DNA from: Cupriavidus sp. AU9028
Lineage (GTDB): Bacteria; Pseudomonadota; Gammaproteobacteria; Burkholderiales; Burkholderiaceae
Reading direction: 5' to 3'
DNA: 64,000 nucleotides
Assembly (NCBI RefSeq): GCF_019795295.1
Contig: NZ_JAIMCG010000015.1
Span: 1-64,000, forward strand
The notes beneath the pieces were generated by a model that was not told the origin of the DNA, made no database searches, and saw nothing but the letters and a program-made list of their open reading frames with translations. Numbering within the stretch: the stretch's first letter is position 1; each line of letters begins with the position of its first letter. Of the stretch, positions 44,812 through 53,902 are shown piece after piece. Position numbers and translations under genes: made by a program.

Positions 44812-46224
44812 ATGAGCACCGAGACCGCGCTTCAAACCACGCTTCAGACCGATGTTGCCGTCATTGGCGCCGGTACCGCAGGCCTTGCCGCCTATCGCGC
44901 TGCCAAGGCAGCCGGCAAGCGGGCCGTCATCATCGAGGGCGGGGAATACGGCACCACCTGCGCGCGGGTCGGCTGCATGCCGTCCAAGCTGCTGATCGCC
45001 GCCGCCGAGGCCGCGCACGAGCTGCGCCATACCGGGCCGTTCGGCGTGCATGTCGATGGCCAGATCCGCATCGAGGGGCGCGAGGTGATGGACCGGGTGC
45101 GCCGCGAGCGTGACCGCTTCGTCGGCTTCGTGGTGCGCGGCGTCGAGAAAATTCCGGAACAGGATCGCATCCGGGGGTACGCCCGATTCATCGACAACAC
45201 CGTGCTCGAAGTGGGCGGCCATACCCTCGTGCGGGCCAGCCGCGTGGTCATCGCCACCGGCTCCAGCCCCGCCGTGCCCGAGCCGTTCCGCGTTTTCGGC
45301 GACCGCTTGATCGTCAATGATGACGTCTTCGCGTGGGAGGACCTGCCGCGCAGCGTCGCCGTGTTCGGCCCTGGCGTGATCGGATTGGAACTGGGCCAGG
45401 CGCTCTCGCGTCTTGGCGTGCGGGTGCGCGTGTTCGGCGTGCGCGGTGGCGTGGGTCCGCTGACCGACCCCGCCATCCGTGACTACGCCGCGGGGACCTT
45501 CCGTGAGGAGTTCCATCTGGATCCGGACGCCAAGGTGTCGCGGATGCAGCGCGAGGGCGACGAGGCGGTCATCACCTTCCTCGATCGCGAGGGCAATACG
45601 GTGACCGAACGCTTCGACTACGTGCTGGCCGCGACCGGCCGCACGCCCAACGTGCGCGGCCTGGGCCTGGAGAATACCGGCCTCGAGCTGGACAAGCGCG
45701 GGGTGCCGGTGTTCGATGCCGCGACCCTGCAATGCGGCAGCTCGCCGGTCTTTATCGCCGGCGATGCCAATGACGTGCTGCCGCTGTTGCACGAGGCCGC
45801 CGACGAAGGCAAGGCCGCCGGGGAAAACGCGGCATCGTGGCCGCAGGTCAGGCCGCTGGCACGTCGCGCGCCGCTGGGCATCGTGTTCTCGGATCCGCAG
45901 ATCGCCATGGTCGGACAGCGTTACGCCGATCTGGAAACGGGCAGCTTCGTTATCGGCGAGGTCAGCTTCGAGGACCAGGGCCGCAGCCGCGTCATGCTGA
46001 AGAACCGCGGGCTGATGCACGTATATGCCGACCGGTCGAGCGGCCGCTTCCTCGGCGCGGAATGGACCGGTCCGCGCGCGGAGAACATCGCCCACCTGCT
46101 GGCCTGGGCGTATCAGCAGGGATTGACCATCGAGGCGATGCTGGCGATGCCGTTCTATCACCCGGTTGTCGAGGAAGGTCTGCGTACCGCCTTGCGTGAC
46201 GCGCTGGCGAAGTTGTCGGCCTGA
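44812..46224 (+). CDS. dihydrolipoyl dehydrogenase-family flavoprotein
   Basis: The 470-residue pyridine nucleotide-disulphide oxidoreductase has the FAD motif GAGTAG (19-24), the redox pair Cys50/Cys55 in TTCARVGCMPSK, an NAD-binding motif GPGVIGLELG and the C-terminal dimer motif FYHPVVEEGLR. It lies alone, not with E1/E2 subunits of an oxo-acid dehydrogenase. The CVNxGC pattern of true Lpd is replaced by CARVGC, so it may be a specialised disulphide reductase. Its position beside the peroxiredoxin-glutaredoxin gene suggests a role in thiol homeostasis. Confidence 0.85.
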   Translation: MSTETALQTTLQTDVAVIGAGTAGLAAYRAAKAAGKRAVIIEGGEYGTTCARVGCMPSKLLIAAAEAAHELRHTGPFGVHVDGQIRIEGREVMDRVRRERDRFVGFVVRGVEKIPEQDRIRGYARFIDNTVLEVGGHTLVRASRVVIATGSSPAVPEPFRVFGDRLIVNDDVFAWEDLPRSVAVFGPGVIGLELGQALSRLGVRVRVFGVRGGVGPLTDPAIRDYAAGTFREEFHLDPDAKVSRMQREGDEAVITFLDREGNTVTERFDYVLAATGRTPNVRGLGLENTGLELDKRGVPVFDAATLQCGSSPVFIAGDANDVLPLLHEAADEGKAAGENAASWPQVRPLARRAPLGIVFSDPQIAMVGQRYADLETGSFVIGEVSFEDQGRSRVMLKNRGLMHVYADRSSGRFLGAEWTGPRAENIAHLLAWAYQQGLTIEAMLAMPFYHPVVEEGLRTALRDALAKLSA

Positions 46225-46346
46225 TTCGCGCAACCTCGCTTCCCCCGGCCCCTCGTCCGCCAGCGGGGCTGGGGAAAACGGTTCGCCGGCGCAACCCATC
46301 GCTGGCCCCAGCTTCATCCATATTCCGGATTGCCGCTTACCCCGTT

Positions 46347-46393
46347 CCGCTCCACGGCGCCGTTTTAGGCTGTGGGGCGGTTTTTGTTTTTTT
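46347..46393 (+). terminator. imperfect terminator with T-rich tail
   Basis: CCGCTCCACGGC and GCTGTGGGGCGG form a stem with two mismatches around CGTTTTAG, followed by TTTTTGTTTTTTT. It ends the transcript of the flavoprotein gene. Confidence 0.7.
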
Positions 46394-46632
46394 GGGCACG
46401 GTGCAAATCCCGATGACGAGGTCTGTTGCAGTGCGCTAGCATAATGGCCACTCACCGATTAATACGGCCCAGGTCTTCCTTTGACGCCTCCTGCCGTAAA
46501 GGCGGTGATTGACGCGAAGCCGGCCCGATCCGTCCATTGGCGGATATCGGCCGATCGGGGAAGGCCTGCCAGCGGCATCACTATCCCCGATCCGTGTTTC
46601 TATCCAGAACAACTTCCCCGAAGGAATATCGA
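46394..46632 (+). other. leader region of the H-NS gene
   Basis: No gene is seen between the terminator and the H-NS start. An extended -10-like TAGCATAAT (46437-46445) could drive H-NS but has no good -35 box. The rest holds inverted GC-rich segments such as GATATCGGCCGATC near 46545-46560. Confidence 0.4.
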
Positions 46633-46932
46633 ATGGCTACTTACAAGCAATTGCTGGCGGAAAAGGAAAAACTGGAGGCCCAGCTGGAGGAAGTTCGCCG
46701 GAACGAAATCTCCGACGTCATTGCCCAGATCCAGGGGCTGATGGAAGAGTACGGCCTCACTATCGAGGATCTGGCGCCACGACGCCGGGGCCGGCCCCGC
46801 AAGAACCCGGCGTCCGCCAGCGGACTGCCGCCGAAGTACCGCGATCCGAAGACCGGCAAAACCTGGTCCGGCCGTGGCCGCGCACCGGCCTGGCTGGGCA
46901 AGAACCGGGACAAGTTCCTGATCGCCGAATAA
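46633..46932 (+). CDS. hns: H-NS family nucleoid-associated protein
   Basis: The 99-residue protein has an N-terminal coiled-coil dimerisation region (1-45; YKQLLAEKEKLEAQLEEVRR) and the C-terminal DNA-binding motif GKTWSGRGRAPAWL, preceded by an RRRGRPRK AT-hook-like patch. It binds AT-rich DNA and silences foreign genes. AAGGAA lies 7 bp upstream of the ATG. Burkholderiaceae carry several such small H-NS (BpH3-like) proteins. The AT-rich lipoprotein region at 3-4 kb would be a plausible local target. Confidence 0.93.
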   Translation: MATYKQLLAEKEKLEAQLEEVRRNEISDVIAQIQGLMEEYGLTIEDLAPRRRGRPRKNPASASGLPPKYRDPKTGKTWSGRGRAPAWLGKNRDKFLIAE

Positions 46933-47311
46933 TCCGCGCATTTCGTCGCCATAACGGGCGACGATTGACCGTTGACGGGAACGGATATACCGGACGGTCG
47001 GTCTATTCGCGCGGACTGTATCGGGCTTGAAACAGGCGGGCAGCCAACGCGCAGGAGAAGGCGCTCATGTGAATCGCGCTGGTGTTAATGTGGGGCTTAT
47101 AGGGCGCTTTCTCTCTTGCTGCACTGCGGTGAGATTTAGTTAAGCAATTACCCCATAACGAAAGGGTGGTGGATGCAGGCAAGCTGCTCCAGCGGTATCC
47201 GCGCCGACACGCCCCTTCGCACCCGACGGCTGGCGCCCGTACCCGTACCTCTATAATCATCGGCAGCCGCGCCGCCCTGGCGCGGGTGCGATCTTCCGGA
47301 AGCCTTTGCCG
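46933..47311 (+). other. 379-bp intergenic region with promoter of the monooxygenase gene
   Basis: A hairpin CGTCGCC/GGCGACG (46944-46963) directly after the H-NS gene may end its transcript. A perfect -10 box TATAAT at 47252-47257 lies about 55 bp upstream of the next ATG, with only weak -35 matches (CTGGCG at 47230). No coding sequence is recognised. The middle (47095-47165) is noticeably AT-rich. Confidence 0.5.
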
Positions 47312-48292
47312 ATGAACGTCGAATCCGACACGCCCGCGGGCGTCGATCAAGTGCTGTTCCGCCAAGGGGAGATGGGCATCGGGCTGGTGATGCCGCTGGT
47401 TCGCCCCGGTACCGTGCAGGTCGATCTGGCGCAGCAGCTGGCGCTTGCGGTCCAGGCTGACCAGCTCGGCTTCGATGCTCTGTGGATCCGTGACGTTCCG
47501 CTCAATACCCCCGACTACCCCGATCCGCTCGGCCATATCGACCCCTGGGTCGCGCTCGGGGCGCTGGCCGTGCGCACGCAACGCATTGCGCTGGTGACAG
47601 GGGCCATCGTCCTGACCCTGCGTCATCCCCTGCACGTGGCCAAGGCCGCCGTGTCAGTCGGGGCGTTGTCGGAAGGACGGCTGCTGCTGGGCCTGGGGTC
47701 GGGGGACCGGCCCGCCGAGTATGCGGCCTTCGGGCGGGCGCCGGACGCGCGTCGCGCCCTGTTCCGGCACAACTGGGACATCGTCGCGGCGGCCCTCGCT
47801 CCCGACAGTCGCATCGTCCCCGACCTGGTGCCGATGCACACAGCCGACGGTCCCGCGCAAACGCAGGGCTTTACGCTGCTGCCCCGGCCCGCGCGGCCGG
47901 TGCCGATGCTGACAGTCGGTTCGGCAGGGCAAAGCGTGGAGTGGATCGCGGCCCATTCGATCGGCTGGGCCACCTATCACCGCGCGCCCGAGATCCAGCG
48001 GGAACGCTATCGGCTGTGGCGGCGCGCAGTGGAGCGTATCGTGCCCGAGGCGTTCCGCAGCTTCAGCGTGTCGATGCGGCTCGAGCTCGACGATGATCCC
48101 GATGCACCGCCGCAGGCGCTGCCACTGGGCTATCGAGCCGGTAGCCGGACGCTGGTGCCGATCCTCGAGCAATTGCGCGAGGAGGGCACGCATCACGTCG
48201 CGCTGAACCTGGCAGGCAACGGGCGGCCGCATGCGTCCATGCTGGATGAGCTCGCCGATGCCGTGCTGCCGGCGTTTCGCCGCGGCGCCTGA
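47312..48292 (+). CDS. LLM-class flavin-dependent oxidoreductase (luciferase-like)
   Basis: The 326-residue protein has the bacterial-luciferase TIM-barrel signature: GEMGIGLVMPLVRPGT at strand 1, DALWIRDVPL, then VALGALAVRTQRIALVTGAIVLTLRHPLHVAKAAVSV and LGLGSGDRPAEY. It would use reduced FMN or F420 to oxidise an unknown substrate. An ATG two codons upstream is an alternative start. The last 100 bp overlap the convergent DUF2917 gene. Confidence 0.87.
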   Translation: MNVESDTPAGVDQVLFRQGEMGIGLVMPLVRPGTVQVDLAQQLALAVQADQLGFDALWIRDVPLNTPDYPDPLGHIDPWVALGALAVRTQRIALVTGAIVLTLRHPLHVAKAAVSVGALSEGRLLLGLGSGDRPAEYAAFGRAPDARRALFRHNWDIVAAALAPDSRIVPDLVPMHTADGPAQTQGFTLLPRPARPVPMLTVGSAGQSVEWIAAHSIGWATYHRAPEIQRERYRLWRRAVERIVPEAFRSFSVSMRLELDDDPDAPPQALPLGYRAGSRTLVPILEQLREEGTHHVALNLAGNGRPHASMLDELADAVLPAFRRGA

Positions 48293-48543
48293 AGGGCAAA
48301 GGCCAGCCTGACCGGCTGCCCTCCCAGCGCGGACGCGATCAGCGACGCCTCGCCGTCCATCTGCCATTGGTCGCCGGCCTGCAGCACGAGGTCGGCCACG
48401 GCTGTACCAGCCACCCGCGATTCGCAGGTCAGCCACAGCGTTCCTTGCAGGCAGAGGAGGCGGTAGCCGTCCGGGACGCGTAGCCGGCACGGCCCCCGGT
48501 CGATCCAGCCTTCGATCCAGCCGCCAAGCAGTCGCGGTTCCAT
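48193..48543 (-). CDS. DUF2917-family protein
   Basis: The 116-residue protein matches the pattern of the DUF2917 family: CRLRVPDGYRLLCLQGTLWLT and VLQAGDQWQMDGEASLIASALGG, a small cupin-like beta fold of unknown function. The core ends near residue 82; the remaining 35 residues, rich in Ser and Ala, are read antisense to the end of the monooxygenase gene. It is divergent from a LysR gene (97 bp between starts), which probably controls it; this pairing is frequent in the Burkholderiales as I recall. Confidence 0.75.
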   Translation of the reverse strand: MEPRLLGGWIEGWIDRGPCRLRVPDGYRLLCLQGTLWLTCESRVAGTAVADLVLQAGDQWQMDGEASLIASALGGQPVRLAFALQAPRRNAGSTASASSSSMDACGRPLPARFSAT

Positions 48544-48640
48544 GTTGTCCCCCGTCCTCGCGAATTGGTCTGCTTGCATTCTGGGCTTGCCCCGGTCACG
48601 ATGCCCGGATGTTTGGTCATCCGAGCCATGCCGCCCATTC

Positions 48641-49564
48641 ATGACGCCGAACCGCCCCGACATCGCCGCTGCCCTCCGCGCGCTATCGCTCGACGCGCTG
48701 CGCGGCTTCGACAGCGCCGCCCGGCATCTGAGCTTCACCGCCGCGGCCGACGAGCTGTACCTGACGCAGTCCGCGGTCAGCAAGCAGGTCAAGAGCCTGG
48801 AGGATGCGCTCGGCACCGCGCTGTTCCGCCGTGGCGGCAAGGGGCTTGCGTTGACGCAGGAAGGCCGCCTGCTGCTGCAGGCCACCCGGACCGCGCTCGA
48901 CGCGCTGGGCGACGCGGTCGGCACCATCGTCACCCCGCCACGCGCCGCACTGGCGGTGACGACCACGCCCTCGTTCGCCTCGCTATGGCTGGTGCCGCGG
49001 CTCACCCGGTTGCAGCGGTACGCGCCGGAGATCGATGTGCGCATCGATGCGTCGGAAGCAATGGCAAGTCTCGAGCGCGACGGCTATGATCTCGCGATCC
49101 GATTGCGGATGCCGGGGCAGCTTGAAGAGAAGCCGCTGCTGCGCGAGCGGCTGATGCTGGTCGCCGCGCCGGAGGTGGCGGCGCGCCTGCGGCAGCCCGA
49201 GGACCTGCAACGGGTGCCGCTGCTGGTGTTTCACGACCCGGGCACGCGCTTTGGCTGGATGTCGTGGACGCAGTGGTATGCGCGGCTCGGCCTGCAACCG
49301 ATGCCCGATCAACCCTGCCTGTATTTTTCCCGCTATGACCATGTGGTCGAGGCCGCGCTCCAGGGTGCGGGCATTGCCATCGGCCGCGCGCCGCTGATCC
49401 TGCCCGCGCTTGCGCAAGGCCGGCTTGCCGTGGTGTTTCCCGACCATGCGGCCGACGGCCTGGAATACGAGCTGGTGGTCACGGGCAACCCCCGCACGCG
49501 TGCGGTGGCAATGCGGTTTCGGGACTGGTTGCTGATGGAGCTGGCGGCCGATGTGACCGGGTGA
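48641..49564 (+). CDS. LysR-family regulator, GcvA-like
   Basis: The 307-residue protein begins with the GcvA-type N-terminus LSLDALRGFDSAARHLSFTAAADELYLTQSAVSKQVK and has a substrate-binding domain with FHDPGTRFGWMSW. The start at 48641 is chosen because it immediately precedes the conserved domain; longer frames overlap the DUF2917 gene promoter. The probable target is the divergent DUF2917 gene. The gene is followed by two copies of the GC-rich repeat. Confidence 0.9.
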   Translation: MTPNRPDIAAALRALSLDALRGFDSAARHLSFTAAADELYLTQSAVSKQVKSLEDALGTALFRRGGKGLALTQEGRLLLQATRTALDALGDAVGTIVTPPRAALAVTTTPSFASLWLVPRLTRLQRYAPEIDVRIDASEAMASLERDGYDLAIRLRMPGQLEEKPLLRERLMLVAAPEVAARLRQPEDLQRVPLLVFHDPGTRFGWMSWTQWYARLGLQPMPDQPCLYFSRYDHVVEAALQGAGIAIGRAPLILPALAQGRLAVVFPDHAADGLEYELVVTGNPRTRAVAMRFRDWLLMELAADVTG

Positions 49565-49680
49565 GGCCCCGCTCGTCGCGGGGCGCTCCGGGTCTTCGTC
49601 CGCCCGGCTCGGTGAATCTGTCCTCGTTCGCGGCCTGTACCTCGTCCTTCGGGTCTGGCGGTGGGTGCTCGCGGTGCATT

Positions 49681-49730
49681 GCCCTCTCCCCCGTCCCCTC
49701 TCCCGCAGGGCGGGAGAGGGGAGCAAACCG
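49681..49730 (-). repeat. GC-rich intergenic hairpin repeat, copy B
   Basis: Read on the minus strand this is nearly identical over 50 bases to copy A at 156-206, including the CGGTTTGCTCC lead-in and the hairpin of about 11-12-bp arms. It stands head-to-head with copy C. Confidence 0.8.
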
Positions 49731-49753
49731 CTGGTGCCGGAGAGGCCGTCTGT

Positions 49754-49798
49754 CTTCTCCCCTCTCCCGCTCCCCGGGAGGGGGCCGGGGGAGAGGGC
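49754..49798 (+). repeat. GC-rich intergenic hairpin repeat, copy C
   Basis: CCCCTCTCCCGC-TCC-CCGGGAGGGGG with the GGGGGAGAGGGC tail is a diverged copy of the same element in opposite orientation to copy B, 23 bp away. The pair forms a BIME-like unit in the space between the LysR gene and the dehydrogenase gene that end there. Confidence 0.75.
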
Positions 49799-49820
49799 AT
49801 CGGGCGTCAGCCCGGCTGAC

Positions 49821-50843
49821 TCAGGTGTTGACCGCCGCCCAGCCTTGCAAGCGGCTCAGGAACATTTCCACGACACGCGCCGCGTTGCCGTCGGAGAAGC
49901 CGGCGCTGTGCGGGGTAGCCAGAACATTGGGCATGTCCCACAGCGGCGAGTCCGCAGGCAGCGGCTCGTGCGCGAAGACGTCCAGGTAGGCGCCCGCCAG
50001 CTTGCCGCTGCGCAGCGCTTCGATCAGCGCCGCTTCGTCGACCACTTCTCCGCGCGAGACGTTGATCACTCGCGCGCCGTGGGCCAGTCGCGCGAGGGCG
50101 TGTGCGTCGATGAGTCCGCGCGTCTGCGCGGTCAGCGGGCAGGCGAGGACCAGCCAGTCGGTGCGCGGCAGGACTTCGTCGAGATTGGAGAATGCGATGG
50201 TTTCAAGGCCATCGCCGGCGGGCTGCGCGCTCTGGCGTACCACCACGACGCGCAGGCCGAGCACGCGCAATACCGCGCCGATCTGCTGGCCGATCGGGCC
50301 CCAGCCCACGATGGTGGCGGTCTGCCCCTGCAGGTCGCGGGGCAGTCCGCTGGCGATCAGCGGGGCCCAGCGCTTCTCGCGCTGCGCGTCCAGCAGCTGC
50401 GGGAAATGCCGTGCCAGCGCCAGCAGTCCGGCCAGCGCGGTCTGCGCGACCACGGCGGCGTTTGCGCCGGAGGAGGTCGATACCTCCACGCCGCGCTCGC
50501 GCAGCTGGACGTACACCGGGCGGTCGGCGCCCGCCGAATGGACGTGCACCCAACGCAGAGACGGCGCTTGCAGCATCGCCGTGTAGAAGCGCGCGGTGGC
50601 AGGCTGCACCTCGTGCTTGGTGGACAGGCCGGTCACGTCGCGCGAGACGAAAGCGATGTCGGCGTCGATCGCGCCCGCGTCGTCGATGGCCGGCGGCGAG
50701 ACCGCCGTCCAGCGGCGGCCCCGCAGTACCTGGTCGATGCGCGCACCGACGGTACGCGCAGCCTGCTCGGACAGCAGGATGCGCAGGGGCGCCGCGGCAT
50801 CGGCAATCCCCCACGCTTCGGTCGAAGCGGCGGCTTGCGTCAT
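49821..50843 (-). CDS. D-isomer-specific 2-hydroxyacid dehydrogenase
   Basis: The 340-residue protein has the NAD-binding motif GWGPIGQQIG, the substrate Arg in INVSRGEVVDE, the catalytic Glu in FAHEPLP and the His in ATPHSAGFSDGN. It would interconvert a 2-oxo acid and a D-2-hydroxy acid in the cytoplasm. Its ATG shares one base with the TGA of the Bug gene (TGATG), so the two are coupled. It is the last gene of the tcu-like cluster and ends beside the repeat pair. Confidence 0.9.
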   Translation of the reverse strand: MTQAAASTEAWGIADAAAPLRILLSEQAARTVGARIDQVLRGRRWTAVSPPAIDDAGAIDADIAFVSRDVTGLSTKHEVQPATARFYTAMLQAPSLRWVHVHSAGADRPVYVQLRERGVEVSTSSGANAAVVAQTALAGLLALARHFPQLLDAQREKRWAPLIASGLPRDLQGQTATIVGWGPIGQQIGAVLRVLGLRVVVVRQSAQPAGDGLETIAFSNLDEVLPRTDWLVLACPLTAQTRGLIDAHALARLAHGARVINVSRGEVVDEAALIEALRSGKLAGAYLDVFAHEPLPADSPLWDMPNVLATPHSAGFSDGNAARVVEMFLSRLQGWAAVNT

Positions 50844-51823
50844 CACTCCACCGTGGCGCCGGACGCCTTCACGACTTCCTTCCATTTGACGTATTCGGCC
50901 CGGGTGAACTTGCCGAATTGCTCCGGCGTGCCGCCGACCGGGTCGGCGCCTTCGCGGATCATCTGCGCCTGCAGCGACGGCAGTACCTCGTTGACCGCCT
51001 GATTCAGCTGCTTGACGACGTCGTTGGGCGTGCCCTTCGGCGCGAAGAAGCCGAACCAGGAGCCGGCCTCGAAGCCGGGGAATCCTTTCTCGGCGACGGT
51101 GGGGACATCCGGCATGGAGCGCGAGCGCTTGGTGCTGCTGACGGCGAGCGCGCGCAGCTTGCCGGACTTGATGTGCGGAATGACCGAGGGAATGGTGGCG
51201 AACATGAACTGCACGCGATTGGCCATCAGGTCGTTCAGCGCGTCCGCGCCCTTGTAGGGAATATGGGTCGCGGTGGCGCCGATGCGTTCGGTCAGCATGA
51301 AGCTGGACAGGTGCGAGGAGGTGCCGACGCCGGTGGAGCTGTAGTTCAGCTTGCCGGAGTTGGCCTTGACGTAGGCGACGAACTCTTCCAGCGTCTTCGC
51401 CGGCATGGAGGGATGGACCACGAGCACGTTCGGCACGTCGGCGATCTGCACGACCGGCACCAGGTCGGTCAGCGGGTCGTAGCTCAGTCGCTTGTAGAGC
51501 GTCTGGTTGATCGAGATCGGTCCGACCGAGTTGACCAGCAGCGTGTAGCCATCGGCCGGAGCGCGCACCACCACCTCGGTGCCGATATTGCCGCCGGCGC
51601 CGGGACGGTTGTCGATCACGAACGATTGCTTGAAGCGCTGCGACAGCTGCTGGCTGACCGTGCGGGCCAGGATGTCGGTGGTGCCGCCCGCCGAGAAGGC
51701 GACGATGACACGCACCGGTTTGGTCGGATAGGCATCGTCGGCGTGGGCGGACGCGGTGAGGCTGGCGAGCGCGCAGGCAAGCGCGGGGGCCAGCCCGCGC
51801 AGGGAGCGGGGGAAGCGGGTCAT
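50843..51823 (-). CDS. Bug-family tripartite tricarboxylate receptor protein
   Basis: The 326-residue protein has a signal peptide (to about residue 28), then YPTKPVRVIVAFSAGGTTD, DNRPGAGGNIGTEVVVRAPADGYTL and the IPYKGADALNDL segment of the Bug fold. It binds an organic acid in the periplasm. In this cluster it replaces the dedicated TcuC permease of known tricarballylate systems; no membrane TctAB genes are adjacent. The start is followed 72 bp upstream by the aldolase gene on the same strand. Confidence 0.9.
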   Translation of the reverse strand: MTRFPRSLRGLAPALACALASLTASAHADDAYPTKPVRVIVAFSAGGTTDILARTVSQQLSQRFKQSFVIDNRPGAGGNIGTEVVVRAPADGYTLLVNSVGPISINQTLYKRLSYDPLTDLVPVVQIADVPNVLVVHPSMPAKTLEEFVAYVKANSGKLNYSSTGVGTSSHLSSFMLTERIGATATHIPYKGADALNDLMANRVQFMFATIPSVIPHIKSGKLRALAVSSTKRSRSMPDVPTVAEKGFPGFEAGSWFGFFAPKGTPNDVVKQLNQAVNEVLPSLQAQMIREGADPVGGTPEQFGKFTRAEYVKWKEVVKASGATVE

Positions 51824-51895
51824 GGTGTCTCCTCGGTATGTCGTTATGGTTTGACGGATTTTGATCGTGGATGGCGGCGCCGTCAGTCGCCGCGG

Positions 51896-52684
51896 TCAGT
51901 CCCGGTAGCTCGGATCGAGGCGGTCGAGCTTGCGCAGCAGCGCGGGCCACTCCATCACGCCGTAGGGACGGCGCGTGCCCGGCTGGTAGTTGTTCCAGGT
52001 GGCTTCGAGCACGTCGGCACCGACGTTCTGTAGCGGGGTGTTGCAGGACATCGCCCCGATCTGCGCACGGCACGCCAGTTCGAGCCGGTGCATCCAGTTG
52101 AAGGCTTCGCCGACGGTGTTGCCAACCGTCAGCGCGCCGTGATTGCGCAGGATCAGCGCTTCGCCCTTGCCCAGGTCTTCGATCAGGGAGGCCTGCTCGG
52201 CAGTGTCGAGCACCACGCCCTGATAGTCGTGGTAGCCGATCTTCAGGAAGCGCATCGCGGTCTGGGTGATCGGCAGCAGGCCGCATTCGAGTGCCGACAC
52301 CGCCATCGACGCCCAGCTGTGCGTGTGGATGACGCAGGCCACTTCCGGACGGGCGTGGTGCACGGCGCTGTGAATCACATAGCCGGCCTTGTTGATCCCG
52401 TAGTTCAGCTCGCCGAAATCCGGCCTGGCGAGGATGTTGCCGTCGTGATCGACCTTGATCAGGCAGGACGCGGTGATTTCCTCGTACATCATCCCGTAGG
52501 GGTTGATCAGGAAGGCGTTTTCCTCGTCGGGCACGCGCACCGAGATATGGTTGGCCATCATGTCGGCCATGCCGTACAGCTCGACCAGCCGGTAGCAGGC
52601 GGCGAGATCGACGCGAGCCTTCCATTCGGCCTCGCTGCAGCGATCGCGCATGGACGGGATGGTCAGAACGCCGGGTTTGCTCAT
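51896..52684 (-). CDS. class II aldolase/adducin-family protein
   Basis: The 262-residue protein has the zinc-binding His pair in HTHSWASM (about 120-122) and another in LRNHGALTVG (about 181), with the acidic residue in LACRAQIGA context, as in fuculose-phosphate aldolases. It would cleave or decarboxylate a hydroxylated acid, acting on the product of the flavoenzyme pair upstream. It is a housekeeping-length member (family 220-270). GGAGGAG supports the start. It lies 45 bp after tcuB. Confidence 0.88.
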   Translation of the reverse strand: MSKPGVLTIPSMRDRCSEAEWKARVDLAACYRLVELYGMADMMANHISVRVPDEENAFLINPYGMMYEEITASCLIKVDHDGNILARPDFGELNYGINKAGYVIHSAVHHARPEVACVIHTHSWASMAVSALECGLLPITQTAMRFLKIGYHDYQGVVLDTAEQASLIEDLGKGEALILRNHGALTVGNTVGEAFNWMHRLELACRAQIGAMSCNTPLQNVGADVLEATWNNYQPGTRRPYGVMEWPALLRKLDRLDPSYRD

Positions 52685-52729
52685 GGGTGTCTCCTCCTTG
52701 GGTACTGCCGTTTGTCGAGCCAGGCCCTG

Positions 52730-53902
52730 TCAGTCCGCGCCCAGTGCCAATTCGCTCGGGCGGCGCTTTTCGATATGCCACTTGAGCAGCGCGGCGCTGC
52801 GATAGATGCCGTGGGCGAACTTGCCGTAGGGCAGGGTAGCGAACAGCGCCATCACGATACCCAGATGGATTGCCAGCAGCGCGGCCATCGCGGCGGTGTC
52901 GCGCCAGACCAGCAGGGCGAGCCCCGTTGCGCTGGTCAGGAACAGCAGCGCGATGAAGCCGCGATCCATCGGACGCTGCGCCTGATCGCCGGTACGCGGG
53001 TCGCGCTTGATGTTCAGCCACAGCAGGCCGGCGGGACCGATCAGCAGGCCGATGCCGCCCAGCGTGCCGAGGATGACCGGCAGGCTGGTATAGCCATACG
53101 GCGCCTGCAGTCCCAGCAGATAGTGGTAGCCGGTCGCCACCACGGTGGAGGCGAAGCACAGCATGAAGCCGTAGAAGGTGAAATGGTGGAAGCGCCGGCG
53201 CGCCAGCGTGAAGGCATCGTCGTCGTTGTTGCAGCCTTCGCCGTGCCCGCCGTCGAGATAGCGCAACGCCAGCGCGTCCTGCACGGCGCCGCGCGCCGCG
53301 GGGGCACGCGTCTCGCCGGGCCGCGTGCCCGGCGAGACCTGCCGCCAGAACCGGGTCACGCCCACCCCGAGGGCGAACACCGAGAACAGGAACACCGCGC
53401 CGAACATGCCGGCCAGCAGGTTGTGCGGAAAGATCGCGTAGAAGTTGCCAGCCAGCGGTTCATGCAGCAGCGAGCCGCGCAGCGCGACCGCCATCAGCAG
53501 GAACAGCGCGAGCCCGCCCGCCAGCGCCAGTGCGGTGGTCAGCCCCGCGCGGCGGTACAGTGCGCCAAAGGCCGCGGGGAAGGCGTAGTCGCCATAGGTC
53601 TGCACCCGTACCTTGGCCATTGCCTGCGGGATATTCACGGCGAATTCGTGCGGTGGCGCGTACTGGCAGGCATGAAAGCAGGCCCCGCAGTTGTGGCACA
53701 GGTTGGACAGGTAGTGGATGTCCGCCTTGCCGAATTCGAGCCGGCGCGTCATGGCGGGAAATACCGCGCAGAAGCCTTCGCAATAGCGGCAGGCATTGCA
53801 GATCTGCAGGGTACGGGAGACTTCGCTCTCGTCGGCGGTCAGGGGCAGCGTGGACTGGGCCAGGGCCGCCGCTTCGCGCGTCAGCGCTTCAAGATGCTTC
53901 AT
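52730..53902 (-). CDS. tcuB: TcuB: tricarballylate-type electron-transfer membrane protein
   Basis: The 390-residue protein has two [4Fe-4S] motifs near the N-terminus, [15 protein letters not shown] and [16 protein letters not shown], and about six membrane helices with His residues fit for haem. This is the layout of TcuB (CitB), which takes electrons from the reduced flavin of TcuA to the quinone pool. The start overlaps the end of tcuA by 14 bp. The acidic insert [10 protein letters not shown] lies between helices. Confidence 0.92.
   Translation of the reverse strand: MKHLEALTREAAALAQSTLPLTADESEVSRTLQICNACRYCEGFCAVFPAMTRRLEFGKADIHYLSNLCHNCGACFHACQYAPPHEFAVNIPQAMAKVRVQTYGDYAFPAAFGALYRRAGLTTALALAGGLALFLLMAVALRGSLLHEPLAGNFYAIFPHNLLAGMFGAVFLFSVFALGVGVTRFWRQVSPGTRPGETRAPAARGAVQDALALRYLDGGHGEGCNNDDDAFTLARRRFHHFTFYGFMLCFASTVVATGYHYLLGLQAPYGYTSLPVILGTLGGIGLLIGPAGLLWLNIKRDPRTGDQAQRPMDRGFIALLFLTSATGLALLVWRDTAAMAALLAIHLGIVMALFATLPYGKFAHGIYRSAALLKWHIEKRRPSELALGAD

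Noticed and set aside
49821-53159. 1112-codon minus-strand frame through the tcu cluster
   Set aside because: Only its last part, from 50843 down, is the true dehydrogenase; upstream it is out of frame with the Bug, aldolase and TcuB genes.
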